The position numbers and the translations under genes were made by a program. From positions 532 to 64,531 of the forward strand of contig MNCI01002859.1 of the NCBI GenBank assembly GCA_015680685.1: a DNA stretch of 64,000 nucleotides, written 5' to 3'. The notes beneath the pieces were generated by a model that saw only the letters and a program-made list of their open reading frames with translations, made no database searches and was not told the DNA's origin. Origin of the DNA: Gnetum montanum (taxonomy: Eukaryota; Streptophyta; Gnetopsida; Gnetales; Gnetaceae). Within the stretch, counting starts at the first letter, position 1, and every line of letters starts with the position of its first letter. Shown here in pieces: positions 61,880 through 64,000 of this stretch.

Positions 61880-63250
61880 CCTAGCGTAAGGCCCAGCGTA
61901 CAGCAACTTTCGGGGCTCAAAAACTCATCAAAACATGCTAAAGTGGAGTGTCTAGACCCCCTAGGACCTTCCCCAGGGTCCCCAATAGGTCTCAGGCACT
62001 TGAAAATCAAATTTTGGGCTCCAAATGATGGTCTTTCATTCCTGTACGCCCGACGTATACGCCCAGGGTGCAGCTAGCATAGAGACACTTCTAGGCCCCC
62101 GAAATGAGTCAGAACATGCCAGAATTGAGCATCTGGACTCCCCAAGACCTTCCCCAGGGTCCCTAGTAGGTCTCAAGTGCTTGAAAATTGAATTTTTGGC
62201 TCCAAATGATGGTCTTTCATTCCTATACGCCCGGCGTATACGCCCAGGGTGCAGCCAGCGTAGAGAGACTTTCGAGCCCCAGAAATGAGTTAGAACATGC
62301 CAGAATTGAGTGTCTGGACCCCCCAAGACCTTCTCCAGGGTCCCTAGTAGGTCTCAGGCACTTGAAAATCAAATTTTGGGCTCCAAATGATGGTCTTTTA
62401 TTCCTGTACGCCCGGGGTATACGCTGAGGGTGTAGCCAGCATAGAGAGACTTTCGAGCCCCAAAAATGAGTCCGAACATGCCAGAACTAAGTGTCTGGAC
62501 CCCCCAGGGTCCCTAGTAGGTCCTAGGAACTTGAAAATTGAATTTTGGGCTCCAAATGATGGTCTTTCATTCCTGTACGCCTAACATATACGCCCAGGGT
62601 ACAGCGAGCGTAGAGAGACTTTCGGGCCCTAGAAATGAGTCAGAACATGCCAGAACTAAGCATTTGGACCCCCCACGACCTTCTCCAGGGTTCCTAGTAG
62701 GTCTCAGGCACTTCAAAATTGAATTTTGGGCTCCAAAATAATGGTCTTTCATTCCTGTACGCCCAGCGTATATGCCTAGGGTGCAGCCAGCGTAGAGAGA
62801 CTTTTGGGCCCCAGAAATGAGTCAGAACATGCCAAAACTAAGCGTATGGACCCACCAGGACCTTCCCCAAGGTTTCTAGTAGGTCTCAGGCACTTGAAAA
62901 TTGAATTTTGGGCTCCAAATAATGGTCTTTCATTCCTATATGCCCGATGTATACGCCTAGGGTGCAGCCAGCGTAGAGAGACTTTCGGGCCTCAGAAATG
63001 AGTCAGAACATGCCAGAACTAAGCGTCTAGACCCCCCAGGACCTTCTGCAAGGTCCCTAGTAGGTCTTAGGCACTTGAAATTTGAATTTTGGGCTCCAAA
63101 TGATGGTATTTCATTCCTATACGCCCGGCATATACACCGAGGATGCAGCCAGCGTAGAGAGACTTTCGGGCCCCAGAAATGAGTCAGAACATGCCAAAAC
63201 TGAGCGTCTCGACCCCCCAGGACCTTGCCCAGGGTCTCCAGTAGCTCTCA
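61880..63250 (+). repeat. 181-bp tandem repeat inside the T3 LTR
   Basis: The anchor word AACATG recurs at 61932, 62113, 62294, 62475, 62644, 62826, 63007 and 63188, giving spacings of 181, 181, 181, 169, 182, 181 and 181. Each unit includes CCCCCAGGACCTTC-like and TTGGGCTCCAAATGATGG strings and one GTACGCCCGGCGTATACGCC palindrome. Units are very similar to each other. The array lies upstream of the G-box and TATA box, in U3. Frames read across it are repeat artefacts. Confidence 0.92.
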
Positions 63251-63437
63251 GGCATCCAAAAATCAATTTTTGACCTTAAAATGAAGCATTTTCATGTGTA
63301 TACGCTGGGTACATTTTTGGCTTACGTTGGCATCCTGTACGCTTACGCTGGCATGCTATACGCTTACGCTGGCATCCTGTACGTTGGCGTGCTATACGCT
63401 GTCCAGTTGTAACATATCTTGCACCTGATCAATGCGC

Positions 63438-63482
63438 CACGTGTCTCCTAACCCGAGTTCGCCATCAAAACCCTGTATAAAA
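63438..63482 (+). promoter_or_regulatory. T3 LTR core promoter (G-box and TATA box)
   Basis: CACGTG at 63438-63443 in the same CGCCACGTGTCTCCTAAC context as T2, and TATAAAA at 63476-63482. Confidence 0.7.
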
Positions 63483-63947
63483 TCCCAATTTTTCACTAAA
63501 ACTAGGGGGAGGTTGGCAAATTCCCAGAGCACACCAAAGAGCAGAGACGCTGCGAACCAAAGCACAAAGCCTCTTATGCTAGAAAAACCTGTACTCCGTG
63601 CACATAGTCTCTACCCTCTACCTACCATGCAAACCAGCTGAGTCATCCCTACATCCACCGGGGCTTTTCATCTGCCTTGTGTTTCACCACAACTACATTA
63701 GACTCGTGCACTGTATTCTCATCATGTAATACCATTGCTACATCTTCATAAAATCATTTATAGTTTACATAAATTTTGTGTACATGTTCTATTTATGCCC
63801 ATTTATGCTTATGTTCTGTTCGCATTTTTTTTACGCTGTTTCGCTTTGTTTACGCTTGTTATGCTGTTTACGCATAACCGAGCATATAGCACTTTGACGT
63901 ACGCTCGGGGAAATCCTTGTCTGATCCGTGTGCGGACCACCCAAGGT

Positions 63948-63993
63948 ACTCTGCCTTTATGCATTCCAGCTCACCCTAAGGTGAAGGCAGGGT
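63948..63993 (+). promoter_or_regulatory. Conserved R/U5 RNA hairpin (T3)
   Basis: ACTCTGCCTTT (63948-63958) pairs with GAAGGCAGGGT (63983-63993) at all 11 positions, two of them G-U. The sixth pair is G-C here and G-U in the T2 5' LTR. Confidence 0.7.
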
Positions 63994-64000
63994 CTTCTGT

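Larger units (their letters stand above)
61634..64000 (+). mobile_element. T3: first LTR of a Tat-like element, cut by the window end
   Basis: It begins TAAAACACCACAAAA, the TGAAACACC start with one transition, inside the B2 LTR; the expected target duplication is GCTAG (61629-61633). The R/U5 block at about 63904-64000 matches T2 up to the last base. By comparison the LTR should end about 70 bases beyond the window, giving roughly 2.4 kb, about twice T2. The extra length is the tandem array. Confidence 0.85.

Noticed and set aside
61880-63250. CRISPR-like array
   Set aside because: The repeat is a head-to-tail tandem without unique spacers, in a plant LTR.
61877-63273. Series of similar short frames in both directions
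   Set aside because: They follow the 181-bp tandem repeat of the T3 LTR unit by unit and have no independent coding support.

Overview
This window comes from the nuclear genome of a land plant with a large, repeat-rich genome. It consists almost entirely of nested LTR retrotransposons in an AT-rich background. I found no host gene with an intact reading frame, no rRNA or tRNA gene and no CRISPR array. The elements are plant Ty3/Gypsy (Tat-like and Athila-like) and Ty1/Copia. The sequence does not let me name the species.

Layout. (1) 1-2066: diverged spacer sequence of an Athila-like family, here called family B, with a 269-bp tandem duplication. (2) 2072-10992: Tat-like element T1 (+), complete by its LTRs and a perfect AGGAG target duplication, but carrying only gag and protease. 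(3) 11050-23089: family-B element B1 (-), with its 3' LTR, an extra ORF, integrase, RNase H, RT, protease and gag, all decayed. (4) 23090-38175: Tat-like element T2 (+), about 15 kb, with gag, protease, RT, RNase H, a second RNase H and integrase. Its protease-RT spacer holds an antisense, intron-containing gene related to FCP1/NIF phosphatases. (5) 38380-45850: a decayed Copia element (-). It is interrupted by a retroposed J-domain gene (39323-39960) and by the small family-B element B3 (42107-45246, perfect GTCAT duplication). (6) 45850-53653: AT-rich sequence with one diverged repeat pair and nothing else recognised. (7) 53654-61633: family-B element B2 (-), with gag and the extra ORF but no pol. 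(8) 61634-64000: the first LTR of a third Tat-like element, T3, inserted into the B2 LTR. It carries about 7.5 copies of a 181-bp tandem repeat and runs off the window.

How the parts relate. T1, T2 and T3 share LTR ends, a roughly 100-base R/U5 block with a conserved hairpin, short iterated motifs in LTR, leader and spacer, and the same insertion chemistry. T1 looks like a gag-only derivative that would need pol from a T2-like partner. B1, B2 and B3 share LTRs and a long extra ORF downstream of pol. B2 and B3 have lost pol, so the extra ORF was kept when the enzymes were not.

Decay pattern. The gag-protease frames of T1 and T2 and much of the B2 extra ORF stay in one frame for 2-3.9 kb. They are broken almost only by stop codons one transition away from Gln, Arg or Trp codons. 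This fits deamination of methylated cytosine with few indels. Short duplications next to single Ns, and a 230-bp inverted duplication centred on an N, look like assembly artefacts.
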